Shown here: positions 38,921 to 51,400 of the stretch, piece by piece
How positions within the stretch are numbered: position 1 is the stretch's first letter
How the letters are laid out: each line of letters opens with the position of its first letter
Source: Baylisascaris procyonis
Lineage: Eukaryota; Nematoda; Chromadorea; Rhabditida; Ascarididae
Length of the DNA: 64,000 nucleotides
Reading direction: 5' to 3'
NCBI GenBank assembly: GCA_037389465.1
Contig: JAZARR010000032.1
Coordinates: forward strand, 558,001 to 622,000
Notes under the pieces: model-generated
Databases searched by the model: none
What the model saw: only the letters and a program-made list of their open reading frames with translations
What the model was told of the DNA's origin: nothing
Program-made: the position numbers and the translations under genes

Positions 38921-39013
38921 GCTTATTATACTCCTAAAATTATGATACTCTTTCACAATTACTATACCCTTCTAGAATTGCTATATTCACTCAGAGTTGC
39001 TACACTCGTTGAG
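38921..39013. repeat. Degenerate tandem repeat, five units of 18-19 bp
   Basis: Units start at 38921, 38939, 38957, 38976 and 38995. Three examples are 'attatgatactctttcac', 'aattactatacccttctag' and 'aattgctatattcactcag'. The common core is roughly T(A/G)(C/T)(T/G)ATA(C/T)(T/C)C with a variable 3' part. This looks like an old minisatellite. Confidence 0.6.
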
Positions 39014-40342
39014 GAATGTCAGACGCCTTTTGCATTGCAATGACCTTACTGGTCTACCAATAAAATCAATTATGGCCTCGTAAAAGAAGAGTGGTTTTCA
39101 ATGGGAAGCTTTTAATGGAAAGCAGTTTTTTCCTTGCTATCTATAGAGTTTTTTTGGGCATTTTTTTTTTTGCTATTGCAACTATCCGGTTCTTTTAAAT
39201 TACACGAGACATCATTCTACAACTGCTAGATCATAAATAAAATGTGCAGCCGGTATAAGTGAAAAACCCATTTAGCTTTAGTTTAAGTGAATCATGAAAG
39301 CAGAGTAAAGCTGAATTTCTCACATATCTTTTGCTAGCTTAATATTGATTCCCTAAAATCTAAAAATAATCGCTTACTAAACCGACTTGAAAATGCAAAG
39401 GTCCTGAATATGAAAAAGGGCGCTCGCTAGGGCTTTGAATGACATTCTCAGCTAAAAGACCTTCAATGATCGTCTAGCAGAGCGGCGCTTAGTTCGGGAT
39501 TCATGATATCGTTGTGTCACCAATGTCGGAGACGACTAATCAATTTCAATTGGAAATGGAACTTCGGAATTGAAATTGCCTAAATTTTTCCGCTCCATTT
39601 TAGAAAATTTTTCAACAACAGTCGATTGTTGACGGCTGAAAAAAAAAGTTTCCAAATTTCAATTTTCAATGCTAATATATGACATTTATGGCTATAAATG
39701 AGAAAATATTCCCTTCCACGTCTTTTTTCCATTCCACGTAGAGGCCTGTCTCCTTCACAATGCATAGCTCATTCGTCTAGATCATTCTTGCAAGAAATGA
39801 TCGTCATCATCATCTCGACACAGTGTGTGGTATCGTCTGCAATAAATCAACACTTTGCAATTGGTTTCTATGGAATCAGAAGGTGAATAGTGAATCCATG
39901 TTGGATGCTCTATTTTTATTCAAATCTTATCGGTTAACTTAGCGTTTTATTATCGAGCAATAAAGTTTCCATTTTGGTTTTCTGCACGGCGTCGAGAAGA
40001 CTTCTTTTTTTTTAGACGGACGAATTTAAACGCAGCATCTTTGCATATTCGCGAAATAGCTTGTGAAATATTTTAAGCATCTTTGGAATAAAAAAAACCC
40101 TTTTAATATTCTTCATCAAGTGCATTCGAATTTGAGTGTTTTTTTCTCGCAGTTTCTGTGGCAATTCGCATTGATTTTTCGTGCGATTAACCACCAATAA
40201 AAGGGAAGAGAATTCAATTTTTAATTAATGACACATGTGAAATTTGATATGCCGCTTTTCCGATGACAACCAAACAAATATGCTGTAACTTGATATCATA
40301 GGGATATTCATCATCGAAATGAGATTTTTAGCACATTACATG

Positions 40343-40399
40343 GGATTAGCATTGAACGACTCATTTAAGGCGGATTAGCATTGACAACTCATTTAAGGC
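40343..40399. repeat. 29/28-bp tandem duplication
   Basis: Copy one (40343-40371) and copy two (40372-40399) both begin GGATTAGCATTGA and both end ACTCATTTAAGGC. They differ by a one-base indel and one nearby change, so the duplication is recent. Confidence 0.85.
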
Positions 40400-42328
40400 A
40401 AGTTGCTTGCATGCTCTACACTATCACACTTATGATTTCAGCGTTTTACTAATATTCCATTCGCAAAATCCTTTAAGAAGCTAAGCGAAATTTATTTTCT
40501 ATAATAACTGATTTCATATCCGGTTGTTGTTCCAACTCAATGCATAATGTGTTTTATCTATACCAAAACGATGAAACTTTTCATCTAGTTATTCCACTAA
40601 TTCTGTAAGCATTACTTCATTCTGTCAAGGTTAATCCGCGCTAGAGAGATAACGATTTTAGCAATAAACGCAAAATTTGATCACTGAAGATAAAATTTTC
40701 CCTCTCTAAGAAGTACGCATAGTTTTCGAGTGAAAATGTGCCGAAAAAGGAATTTTTAACTCTTACTCATTCATCTCTGCCCCGATGACCTCTGTAGTCT
40801 TATTCTTATATTCTCTGAAATTCTTTGAAATTTTAATACTCGAAAATTAGCAAATGTTTTGAATATCTCTTAGATGTGTATTATTTATTCTTCAATTTAT
40901 TTTCAAATTTTCTTTAAATTTTTGTATTTCTTCTTGTAAATTTCTCGCATTATGTATCTCGCATATTCTCGCAAATTGCAACAAATGCAATTCGTTGTAA
41001 AAAAAATTTCTCGCAAACGAAATTCACATTTCTTTAATATTTTGAATATAAAATTCAAATCAAATGCGTCAAAATTTTCATTACTCAACATATAAGATTC
41101 ATTGCTAATGTGTGGAAAAGCTGCGAATTGCTTGAGCAAAAATTTTCACTCAACTAGCGCAATTTCGAAGGGAAATATCGACAAGCGCGCGAGAAATTCG
41201 TTGATTTTCTCAATAAAAATTCTTCTGTTCAAATTTCGAAATATTTCATTTGGAAATTCCTGCCCCGTTCTGCATGTTTTTCCCGTCTGTTTCATTTTTT
41301 TCTTTCCCCGTTTAATACGAAATGAGTTTCGAGTGAATATACGCCTAACTGTAATGATGGCCTACATATGGTGGACGTCATCATATCAATGACCAAGACT
41401 GCAAACGTAAAGTTGTGCCTTATGAAATCATCACTAGAATTTCTTCATTGGAATTTATTTCTCTAGTATAAGTTAATTGCAAATTTTAATTTCAAGAAGG
41501 AAACTATTTGCGATTTTTATAACAAAAGTGCTATCCGCAATTGTATGATTTGAATTTTCGATTGCATTACATGCGCAATTGCAATTGCAATTGATCAAAT
41601 GCGTAACGATTACTTCATGTTTCGGCTTACGCATATCTACGAGTAAGTTCGTATATTTTGCTCGACATAATATAGCTGGTAGAGCAAAATTGGCTTTTCA
41701 TGATCTCGTTGCGAAGAATATTTGCAATGCATCTGCAGTTATTGCAAAGTATTGAACATTTCGAGACAATGGTTTTGTAGCGAAATATGTAAAAATTGTG
41801 ATTTTCAATCTTACGTTCATTTCTGTAGTGAATAATTCCGCACTGTCGATTGCATTTGTTAGGATGTTCTGCTTCACATTTTTCAGTATATCCATATACG
41901 CAGAGGTGCGATTGTGGGATCTATTTTTCTATCTATTGCGCTGACAAGAAGGTAGATTGGAAACTGTAGCGATTCATTCAACTAACAAACACTCCGACTG
42001 AAGAGATTCTATGCCTATGGGCATATGTGAATGATGCAATTGCTTGAAAATGAATATTAGTAGATTAGCAGATGCTTTGATCGACAACAGCAGTGAAGAA
42101 ATAATGGTGCAGCATGCAAATCAGTGATAGCGTTGTTCGATCCTCGCTCAGTCTGCGTTTGTCGACTCGTGTCGAAAGCCGTTTTGCTTTGTGTTCTCGG
42201 TCCTCTTTTCGAGCTTGCTTGCGTCCAATATATAAAAAGCTTTAATATTGTATGTTCTCGACTTCTGTGGTCAAGTGAACACGAATTATTGACTCATAGG
42301 CTCATCCCAAATGTTCTTCGAGGTTATT

Positions 42329-42330
<2 letters not shown>

Positions 42331-42402
<72 letters not shown>
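42331..42402. repeat. (AT)36 microsatellite
   Basis: Seventy-two bases of uninterrupted AT dinucleotide in intergenic DNA. A long Tyr-Ile frame through it is an artefact of the repeat. Confidence 0.97.
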
Positions 42403-42404
<2 letters not shown>

Positions 42405-43602
42405 CTGCGATACCCGTGTTGTTCGGCAAATTTTCTCAACGGCTTTTTCTCGGGTTATTCGCTGTTGTTAAGCATGAGCGGAGCCAACACCTATCTCTTT
42501 ATCGTCCCTTCCTGCAACCCTCCATTCACGATAGGTCGAACAGAACTTATCGAAAGCATATGCAACTGGAGCTGCTGACTAAAACCTAGCCGATTCGTTG
42601 GCTACACTTTTCGGTACTTATATGGCAGAGGTATATAGCTTTGTTTCACGTTTTTCTGCTCAGCTATCGATAAAGGCTTTTAAATATGCATTATGAGTAT
42701 TCGGAGCAGTGTAATTATAATCATCGATTGTCATAATAGGCGTCCAGCAGTATGCCGATCGATTCTAACATATCGCGCTGAGTGCGAAGTTCAAAAGCTC
42801 GATTCTTTATTATTTCAATGATCGCAAACCTCCCTCCCCTTACTATCCGCTCCCCGACCTCTTACGTTACCCAAGGAAAGCCATAGTCACTCTCATTCGT
42901 TGAGTCGCTTCGGCGGAAACAAAGGCAATAGTATGACGAGCTCGGGAACAGTGTCTTCATATTCGGGTTCATGGCGGGGCCTTAAGTGCTTGTTGTATGT
43001 AGATAATTCTGAACAAATCAAGCTGCTTTGGATGGTTTGCTTCAGAATTTGCAGAACGCGACTTTAGGCGGTGGGCGGAACTACTCTGGCCGTCACCAAA
43101 ATTTGCGCCTGGAAGAGTGGCCTCCTTTTGTACTACTGCACCCAAGAAAATTTGTACTGTCACCTGGCAACAGACCTATCGTAGAGTATAGCTGCTAGCC
43201 TGATCCGAAAATAAACCTTTTTGAGAATTCTGATGCATTGGATCTAGCTGCTGCTGCAGGCAAAGAAAATTTAGTTCCCTGGCAGACCACTTTTGCAATT
43301 CTTTTCTCTCGAGCAGGATGAGAGACATAAAACGGCAGGTTCCATAATAAAGACCAGGAAGCAATATCTAGTTATGTGGAGGAACACTAGGTCGTCAACA
43401 TTATTTCTCGTTCTAGTTTGCCCGATCATACTGTCGATGAGTGAAAAAAAAGTAAAAACGTCAAAATAGATGCTCGAGCAGTTGCAATACGTAGTGCAAG
43501 CGGCTCATAGGCTTTGGAAGTTGTAGATTAAATAACAAGAAAGCTTATTCAAATGTAACATAAGAAGACTTGTCTTCAGTCCATCGCATTAGTGAGAACA
43601 TC

Positions 43603-43645
43603 TTCCTACTGTATCGTCGTTCTTCAAACGACGATACAGTAGGAA
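43603..43645. repeat. Perfect 19-bp inverted repeat (hairpin)
   Basis: The left arm TTCCTACTGTATCGTCGTT (43603-43621) is followed by a five-base loop CTTCA and its exact reverse complement (43627-43645). Nineteen matched pairs without error are far beyond chance for a given site. The stem is short for a nematode microRNA precursor. Confidence 0.95.
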
Positions 43646-46600
43646 TTCTCAGCGTACCTGATGCTCCAAATTTTCCATCATCCTTCCAAATCCTACCATC
43701 GGAATTGCTGATAGTGCGTATAGTGCTCCTATGCTCTAGCAAGCAGTAGGAACGGAGCTGCTTGAGTGATGTCGCGCTGCTTAAAACATTTGCTTTGCTG
43801 CTGTTCGTCTTTAATGTTTCAACCGGCGTTCTATATATCTGTGGTTAGCTGATGCGCTTGTTCAGTTCACTTGTTGCCCAATTCCCTTCAGTGCAGATTC
43901 TTTTGCAATGTGCATCACTGCTCTTAGTAGAATACTAGACGCAATGCACTTGTACATGATTAATGGCTTATTCGCTTGCTTAGGCAGCTTGAAGTTGAAT
44001 TTTTGACCATTGGCTAGATTAGACTAGTAGTTTGCATTCGGATTGACACAAGGGAAGTAATCTGGTCATTCCTGATGATTTTGGCTTATTTAGTCTGAAC
44101 AATTTCGCTTATGGCTACAGCAAACTTAACATCGAAGCAAGGGGAGGAAAGAGGTGAGGGACAACGACAGCGAGTTGGGACGAGAGAAATTGACCAACTT
44201 CGATGTTTTTACTATCTATTTGTCTATGGTGGGTTTGCTCGAGTCTTCAGTTTATAAGCCTGAAGCTAAGTCACAAAGAAGCTTCGTACCTACTGAGATA
44301 AGAGGGAGCCTCGGAAACTCAATAGTTCTTTTTAAAGTGGACCAATAAACTAGTCAGCCTATGATGGCCACAGCTGCGATTTGAAATATTGGCCACGAAC
44401 GAATCTATTAAGAGGTTTTGGAATGACTATCCGTCTGCGATTGCGCAATTTCGCTTTGCGGCTATAAAAATTCCCACAAGTAACAATTCTATAAGTTAGA
44501 GGCAGAAATTTGTCGACTAATCAAAAGACCGGTTACTTTAAACCGTATTATAGAAGTGAAGTAGCCCTTCGCAAGCGTTTAACTTGGTGTCATGGCGCTG
44601 TTGTGGGGGTGCTTTCTGGAATTCGATGCAAAGATTGATGAGTGTTTATTTAAAAAACTCATTAGCAGAATTCGTTCATCAATCTCGATATCTTTCAGTA
44701 ATTTTATCTTATAGAATTTGTTCCATGATAAATCGCCTTCTAAAAGCTCAAATAAACTGCAAGAAAAATACCTCTCCGTGCTTAAACAAGGAAATACTCC
44801 AAAAAGAATCTCCCATCTTGTGAGTATTCTGCAGTACAAAACTCGAACTTAACCGTTAGATGATGGTTGCCGTTTCGTTATGATGAAGAAGTTATTAGAT
44901 TTTCTGGAGCACTTTGCGATCACTAGGTGAACATCGAAGTTCGAGAGGAGCGCATCAATCTAAGCAGCTTTTGTGAAAAGTAATCCTAGCTTTCACGTTG
45001 AAAGCAGTATGGAAAACTCCGATTGGAATGATGAAGTATATAATTTTGAATTAATTGGTTGACAATCTGCAAAGATAAACAAGCTTTGTTGAAAGTCCAT
45101 TGCAATACTCTTTTTAGATTTTGTGATCTTACAAGCAAAAAGAAGGAGACCTTTTATTAGATAATGCATGCTACTATTTTTTAATGAACTGCAAAAATTT
45201 TTACAATTCAGATATGATGAGTACGAGAATGTTCGAAGAGCAGACAGCAGTGTATGTTTTGTGCATTTATTCTGTCAATAGTGGAAAATTCAATGTGGTG
45301 TTGATGATTCGAACCCCTCAAAAACAACGCTTGAAAATTTGAATTTTTCTAGCTAGGCATGCTAATAATTTTATGGAATAAATTTGTTATTAGCACAAAA
45401 AATAGGACAACCATTTGCAAGCGTTTTTATTTTAATGAGGTTGTTTATTGCATTGTTATCTATGACTAAAAAATGATGAGATGATGAACATCAATCACGT
45501 CGATCGTGTTGAGATATTGAATGCTAATTTTATCAGTAGAATTCTTTTCGTTAGTACGATTAACTTTGCAAATTATTTCTGATTTTTATTTTTATGTGAA
45601 CTGATATTGATGTTCTCAACTCTGTGATTAGATGGAAATGAATCATACATCAGATGAATATTGAGGGACAATATTCTTGAACTTCATAGTGCTGTTAGAA
45701 AACAAACTTTTAAATTATATTCTCAGGAAAATATTTCCCTATTTCTCCATATTCCTTTCACTTATTGCAACTTATCAACTTCATAAATTTCGCTATTCAT
45801 TAAGCCGTTGATGTTTATTTTCAACAATTAAAGCACTTAAGGATATTTTCAAATACGCATTTCTATCATTAGTGAATAGTAGACGTTTATAATGCGACTA
45901 TATGAAAAATATTGATGGATGAAGGTAACAATAGCTCTAACATCTTGGTGATCATATTTCACTAACATGACAACTAATTTTGCGATTCATCTGCTATTAT
46001 CTTTCACATAAAAACTGGATGCTTTTTCATGCAAATACATTCATAACTTCTAATATACAAAAACACAAACGATTATTTTCGTTTGTTTAGTTTATTTGTA
46101 AAAATAACCCGCACAATTGTTCCATTCTTCATACATCAATTGAATTAATCGGTGAATAACAAGTGGTGGATGGCTCAAAATAACAGGAATTGATTCGAGT
46201 TGATCAGCGCCTATATGATTGTTGTTGACCATGAATGCACAAATATGGGACAATCATATTGATGTCATTATATAAAATTTTCGGTTGCCAGCAAAACTAT
46301 AGAATATGAGATGTTGAAAATTCCTTTTCAACGATGAGTGCTCTCGATGATGAAAGAAAGACCACTGGCAATAGAATTCATTATTTAACCAATTTTAGAG
46401 GTAATTATGCGCTTATTACCATTAGCAATTGTTATCTATATTAAGATTTTTGAAATGTTATTCATTTCTCTTGAAGACAATAACGACGAACATAATCGTT
46501 AACTTTGTTCAGATAGTATCTTCAACAATTGTGCTAAATGTGAAAATATTTGAAGTGCTGAAGATGAAAGAAGTATGCGAATTGCTATTAATCTCAAAAA

Positions 46601-47998
46601 AATAAAGGCAATTGCTGCAATGACAACTGTTCCATTTCTTTTGCGATTATTGGGCGATTTGATATAACAATAAAAGATGCCATTCCTTATAATAGAATTT
46701 TATATACGAAAGAAAATCTTTATAGCATTGATGCTGACATATATTGTAAGGCATGAATCACAAGAAACGAATACTTTCAAGTAGGTAAAATTTACAATTC
46801 CTACGTTTCAAGAGCATTTTTTTTTTCTAAAATTTAAAGAAAGTTAGAAATTTCACAAGCGAAAAAATATTGAAAAGATGGAGGAGATTTCTGGAGATTC
46901 GTCGAAAAATGAAAGTTTCTAGAAACTTTTTGCGATTCGACGTTTCTTTTTTTTTCTTTGGAATGAACGTTTCGTTCTATAAAGTCGAATAGACAAATTG
47001 TTCATTCGATCAGCAATAGAAACACTTTGCAAAGAAGTTGCTAAAACTATGAATCGCTGATTTGATTGGATTTTCTCAATTGACGTCTTTGAGACTTTTG
47101 CATCGATCCTCACAAACACAACATTCGCTTAAAAATGTATGACTTATTTTGTTTAATTTGTTCATGTTTCGAACATTTCCTCAATTCATAAGTGGAAATA
47201 TGGGTGATAATTCTGCATGTCGACTATTGTTTCATCGGCACGGAAAAAATTGATGTAATGGTCGTTTTTCTATATCGCTGCATAGCACCAGCTATAAATT
47301 TTCGCCTAACACAACTGGATGAGTTTCAAAGGTTAGAACTAACTCAACCTATTCAGTTCCTTTCATTTTGGTAGGACGCAATCTTTTAATGAAGGCAACC
47401 TAGCTGAAATTTTCCACGGGCAACGTTAGCTCTACTCCTAATTAAGCCGCCTAAATATTCACCACGAAGGAAAGGGTTTAGAGTGCTCAAATGTTGCCTT
47501 ATTGAATAGTTGACAGCTTAACCGTCGCTACAGTATTATTGCTCAAGTGAGGTTATGTTATTTTCGTGTTTGGCGGTAAGAATCATTTTTGAAGTCATTT
47601 TTTGCTTGTTCTTTGTGACGCTTGTCGCTTATTTGTCCTAAATTAATCGATGTGAAAATCTTGCATTGAAGGTACACTTATAAGCAGGCGTTGAACTAGA
47701 ACAGTTCTAAGAGAAAATAGTAGTATTTATGAACAATGCCATATTCGATGCACTCAATAAAGACCTCGTGTAGCAACGTTAATGCTTTCGATGTGAATTT
47801 TCTTCGAAACCATTGGTAAAAAGCATCTATTCTCCAACGTTCTTTTCTATGAAAGTGCTTCATGTAATCTCTGTTTGCTAACGATTCGAGATCACAACGA
47901 CCAACTATCGAAACTATCTAAGCAGTATTCATCGTCATTTGCCATTATCCTCTTCGAATATTTGCTCCCTATGCAAGAATGGTGTTAGGATGTATTTT

Positions 47999-48027
47999 AA
48001 CTATACCATGCGGTGCATGATATAGTT
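47999..48027. repeat. Imperfect 13-bp inverted repeat
   Basis: The arm AACTATACCATGC pairs with GCATGATATAGTT across a three-base spacer with one mismatch. A further AACTATACTATAT follows directly. It is a possible hairpin of unknown role. Confidence 0.55.
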
Positions 48028-48332
48028 TAACTATACTATATCCACGTAGCAGAGGATTTTTCCGTCAGGTATAGCACCTATCAGGTACCTCGGGAAAGTA
48101 GCTCAATGCAACATCGAAGAAGATCAACGGAAAAGAATCCTCTCCTGCGTGAATAGGAAGGATATTGTTTAGCAAAAAACTTTTCTGCATCCCCCAGGCA
48201 ATTTAGATCGCTGTATGCGAGTCTCGTTGCGAAACTAATTGTTCTTGTGACCTCGTTGCGCAATCGAGTGAAAGGAATCGACTTGAGAAACGTGCCTAAA
48301 GAGCTCGCATGACGAGTGCTTTTGCGGTCGCC

Positions 48333-48429
48333 CTTGAACCAACCGGAACCAAAAATTGTCAACAAATAGCGGCGCTTTCACGATTGCACTTCTTGAACCA
48401 ACCGATAACAAAAATCGTCAAAAAATAAC
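48333..48429. repeat. Direct repeat, two 38-bp copies 59 bp apart
   Basis: Copies at 48333-48370 and 48392-48429 share CTTGAACCAACCG at the start and differ at about six of 38 positions. On the minus strand both lie in open frames and encode related peptides, LTIFGSGWFKGDRKS and LTIFVIGWFKKCNRE. That raises the possibility of a small duplicated coding unit. Confidence 0.7.
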
Positions 48430-51400
48430 AAGATATACGCACTAATGCGATCACATTTTCGCCAAAGCGATTGCAAATTATCCATAAAACGTCCACTTTC
48501 ATGCCGCTTTGCAAATTTCCTTTTCTAGGCGCATTATGCTGACGCCATGTGCGCGTCGACAAGCGTCAATGTGCCTTCGAGGTCGTTTCAGCTAGGGAAT
48601 TGCCAAAGCTGTGGAATGATGAGAACGATCTCATCATAGGATAATCTCCTATGGCAATTTTCAAGATCACCTATTAAATTTGTTGAGCTAGTGCACATTT
48701 AAAGTGGAAGAAAGTTACGATGCCGATCATAGAGTCAGATGTTAGTTTCACAACCACAAGAAACAAAAAAAAAATTGTCGTATGTGTTTGAAAGGATTCA
48801 TTATGATATCCCCAAAAGGGCGGCTATATATTAAAGCATGGGAACGGGAACATCAAAGAAGTTCAAGTTCAATGCGTCTCGAGTTGGAAGCTTCGTAGGC
48901 TCAGTGCAAACGTTAGATTAGCGTTTTATTGAATCGGTCATCATCGTCCCAATATCGTTGAATATTCCCATTTGAGTCAACTGTCTGTATTTATGCACAC
49001 AGAAAACGTTCTCTGCCAAACAATAAGCATTGGCCAGTGTGAAGTGGTTCAGTTGGTTGAACAGTCAACCAGACCCCTGAATATGCGGTACACAATTACG
49101 AAATGAAGTATCACATAACCATATCGCCTGGAATAACGAAATTACTTAGGTACGCAAGCAAAAATGCAGTTCATTGTGAAATACTCAATAATCGCTGAAG
49201 CTAATTTACTATACATAGTAATTAATTTACATAACGCAGCGTTTTGCTCTAGTCGATTCCACTTGCCTACACAAGGTGATGAATATTTTTTTTTTGCTAT
49301 TTAATGTCCTTTTTTTCGTTAATTCACCTCTCCCCCTTTTTCAATTTATTTCTTTTTTGCACTCATTTATAACGGGGATTTAACAGAGAACTCCAAGTTG
49401 ATAGAGTGATTAAAAGCAGCAACGCTTTTTTCCTTCAACGTTGCGCAAACAATTGCACTTAGTTGGTTCCTCTTTCGACTTTTAGCCATCTTTTTTTGGC
49501 TATAAACGGTGTATTGGAAAGACGTTCGACTGCAATTGTCAAATAGTATCTTCTCATTTGTAATGATCTATTTCTTGATCGCTATTCCTATGACGAAAGC
49601 ATGCTATTAGCATATTTCGTCTAACAATTAGTAAACTACTTTGCTTATATTTCATAGTATTTGATTAATGATGAAACATTTAATTTCATCATTTCTAAAG
49701 TGAATTATTATGTTTTTTGATATTATTGCCTCTAGGGTTTTTCCTATTTTATCGTAAGTGTACAAATTGCCTCTCATAAATAAAACGAAAAATGTCGGTA
49801 TGAATCGAGTCCAAAAAAAAAAAAAATAGAATGCTGTCTAGCTATAACTCTAAAACAGCACTGTAATTTATTGCTTACGTGATGAGGAAATGTTTACTGT
49901 AAGCTTTCATATTGATTCAATTGTCACTTACTCCCTTAGGGCACTTAACCAACGTTAGCTTTCTTTTATGCTAAGCTTCGCATTAGTAGATTACATTTGA
50001 ATGAATTGTTATAAATTATTTCTTTATTATGCTTAATAAACGCTATATTTCTGCATTTTTTTAAAATCATTTTATAGAATTTCTTTCAATTCTTATGATT
50101 TAAAGCTTTCGTTAATTAGTAATATTTTCTACGATGTTTTCATTAGATTTCTTCATATGACTTAATTTATTTTTATTTGGAGGAATACAATTGTTTGTGT
50201 TTGTGGTTAGGTTTTTTTTCTGCTTATTGCATGCTTGAGTAATCTCTTCGATCGATCTTCTTCTATGATTCTTCGTTTATCTAATAGTCAACAATTGATT
50301 CAACAATCATGTAACCCTATCATTTCTATTATTATCATTAGATTTTTATATATCACATAGAATGTTCCAATATCGATTCTATTTAGAAGAATTTCTTCTT
50401 TTTTTTAAATTTTGTTTCAAGAGTCAGTTCTATACGATGAACAATCATTACAACAAATATTTTATATTTTACTTATAGTGTAATTTCTGTTGAATATTAT
50501 CGAATTATTTAGCTTCATAATGTTTCAGCTCCAGACTAAATAATTACGGTCTTGCTGCTAGCGCAAGTTCAACAGCTTTGATCGATGCTTCAGGCATAGA
50601 AAACAATAGAAGTGCTATAAATTTGTTGGTTCACTCTTAGACAATTTTATGTACTCTTATATGAAAAAATTCATTTATTCAATAGTGCTTTGCCTTGAAA
50701 GAAGCTTCTCTTAATTGGCAAATTTTTCTACTTTTTAAGACATTCAGAAGTGACAATTCAAAAGCACGATGATATAATAATATTCATGGAAATTTAAACA
50801 AACCAATAAATTCGTCCACAAGCGATTCTATGAAATATTCATTTAAAATCCTTAAATAAAGACTACAAATATATTTCGTTTTTTTCCCTGAGTTTCCATG
50901 TTTATTTAAAATATTACTCTATAAATTAGTTTCCTATTTCCATGCGCTTATTCGAGCGTTCATTTATTTTAATTTCTTTTTACTATATGAGGCTTTTATT
51001 AGATGCGAAACGTTTTTTTGGTTTGTTTATGCTGATGCATATTGAGGCGTTGATGATGTCGTCGTGAGATTGCGCCGTTTTAGAGAAACGTCACAATTAC
51101 TCGCTCATGTCTTAAATCAAAACAAATGGCGATTTAATGGATGAATGCATCCGAATTTTGAGGCAAACGATCACAATTCACTTCGTCACGCAAATATTTG
51201 ACGAGAGAAAATAAACGCCCGCAAGCGATTTAATCTCAACCGTTAGCGAAAGGTGAGATCATCGATTAGTCTTTCGCCTGCGAGAAACTATAAAGCGCGT
51301 TTTCTTTATCGCAAACTCTACAATAGTGATCATATCACAGTGATTGTTCATACCTTTAAATGATTCTAAAATTGTCGGATATTTGTTGATTAAGTTCTTC

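Larger units (their letters stand above)
34839..42330. other. Intergenic DNA, no supported gene
   Basis: No open frame here shows a known motif or phase-compatible splice partners. It contains a minisatellite-like repeat near 38.9 kb, a 29-bp tandem duplication near 40.37 kb, a GCAATT triplet repeat at 41575-41592 and one faint transposase-like patch near 36.4 kb on the minus strand. Confidence 0.55.

Noticed and set aside
42124..42471. 115-codon frame with a long Tyr-Ile tract
   Set aside because: Most of it is translation of the AT microsatellite; the remainder has no recognisable motif.
42980..43440. Plus-strand LYVDN and later fragments reminiscent of a BEL/Pao reverse transcriptase
   Set aside because: The surrounding catalytic motifs are absent, the order of fragments is wrong, and stops are frequent. 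The resemblance is too short to support.
45296..45370. Possible minus-strand tRNA (B-box-like GGTTCGAATC)
   Set aside because: The flanks do not form a five-pair T stem and I find no matching acceptor or anticodon arm.
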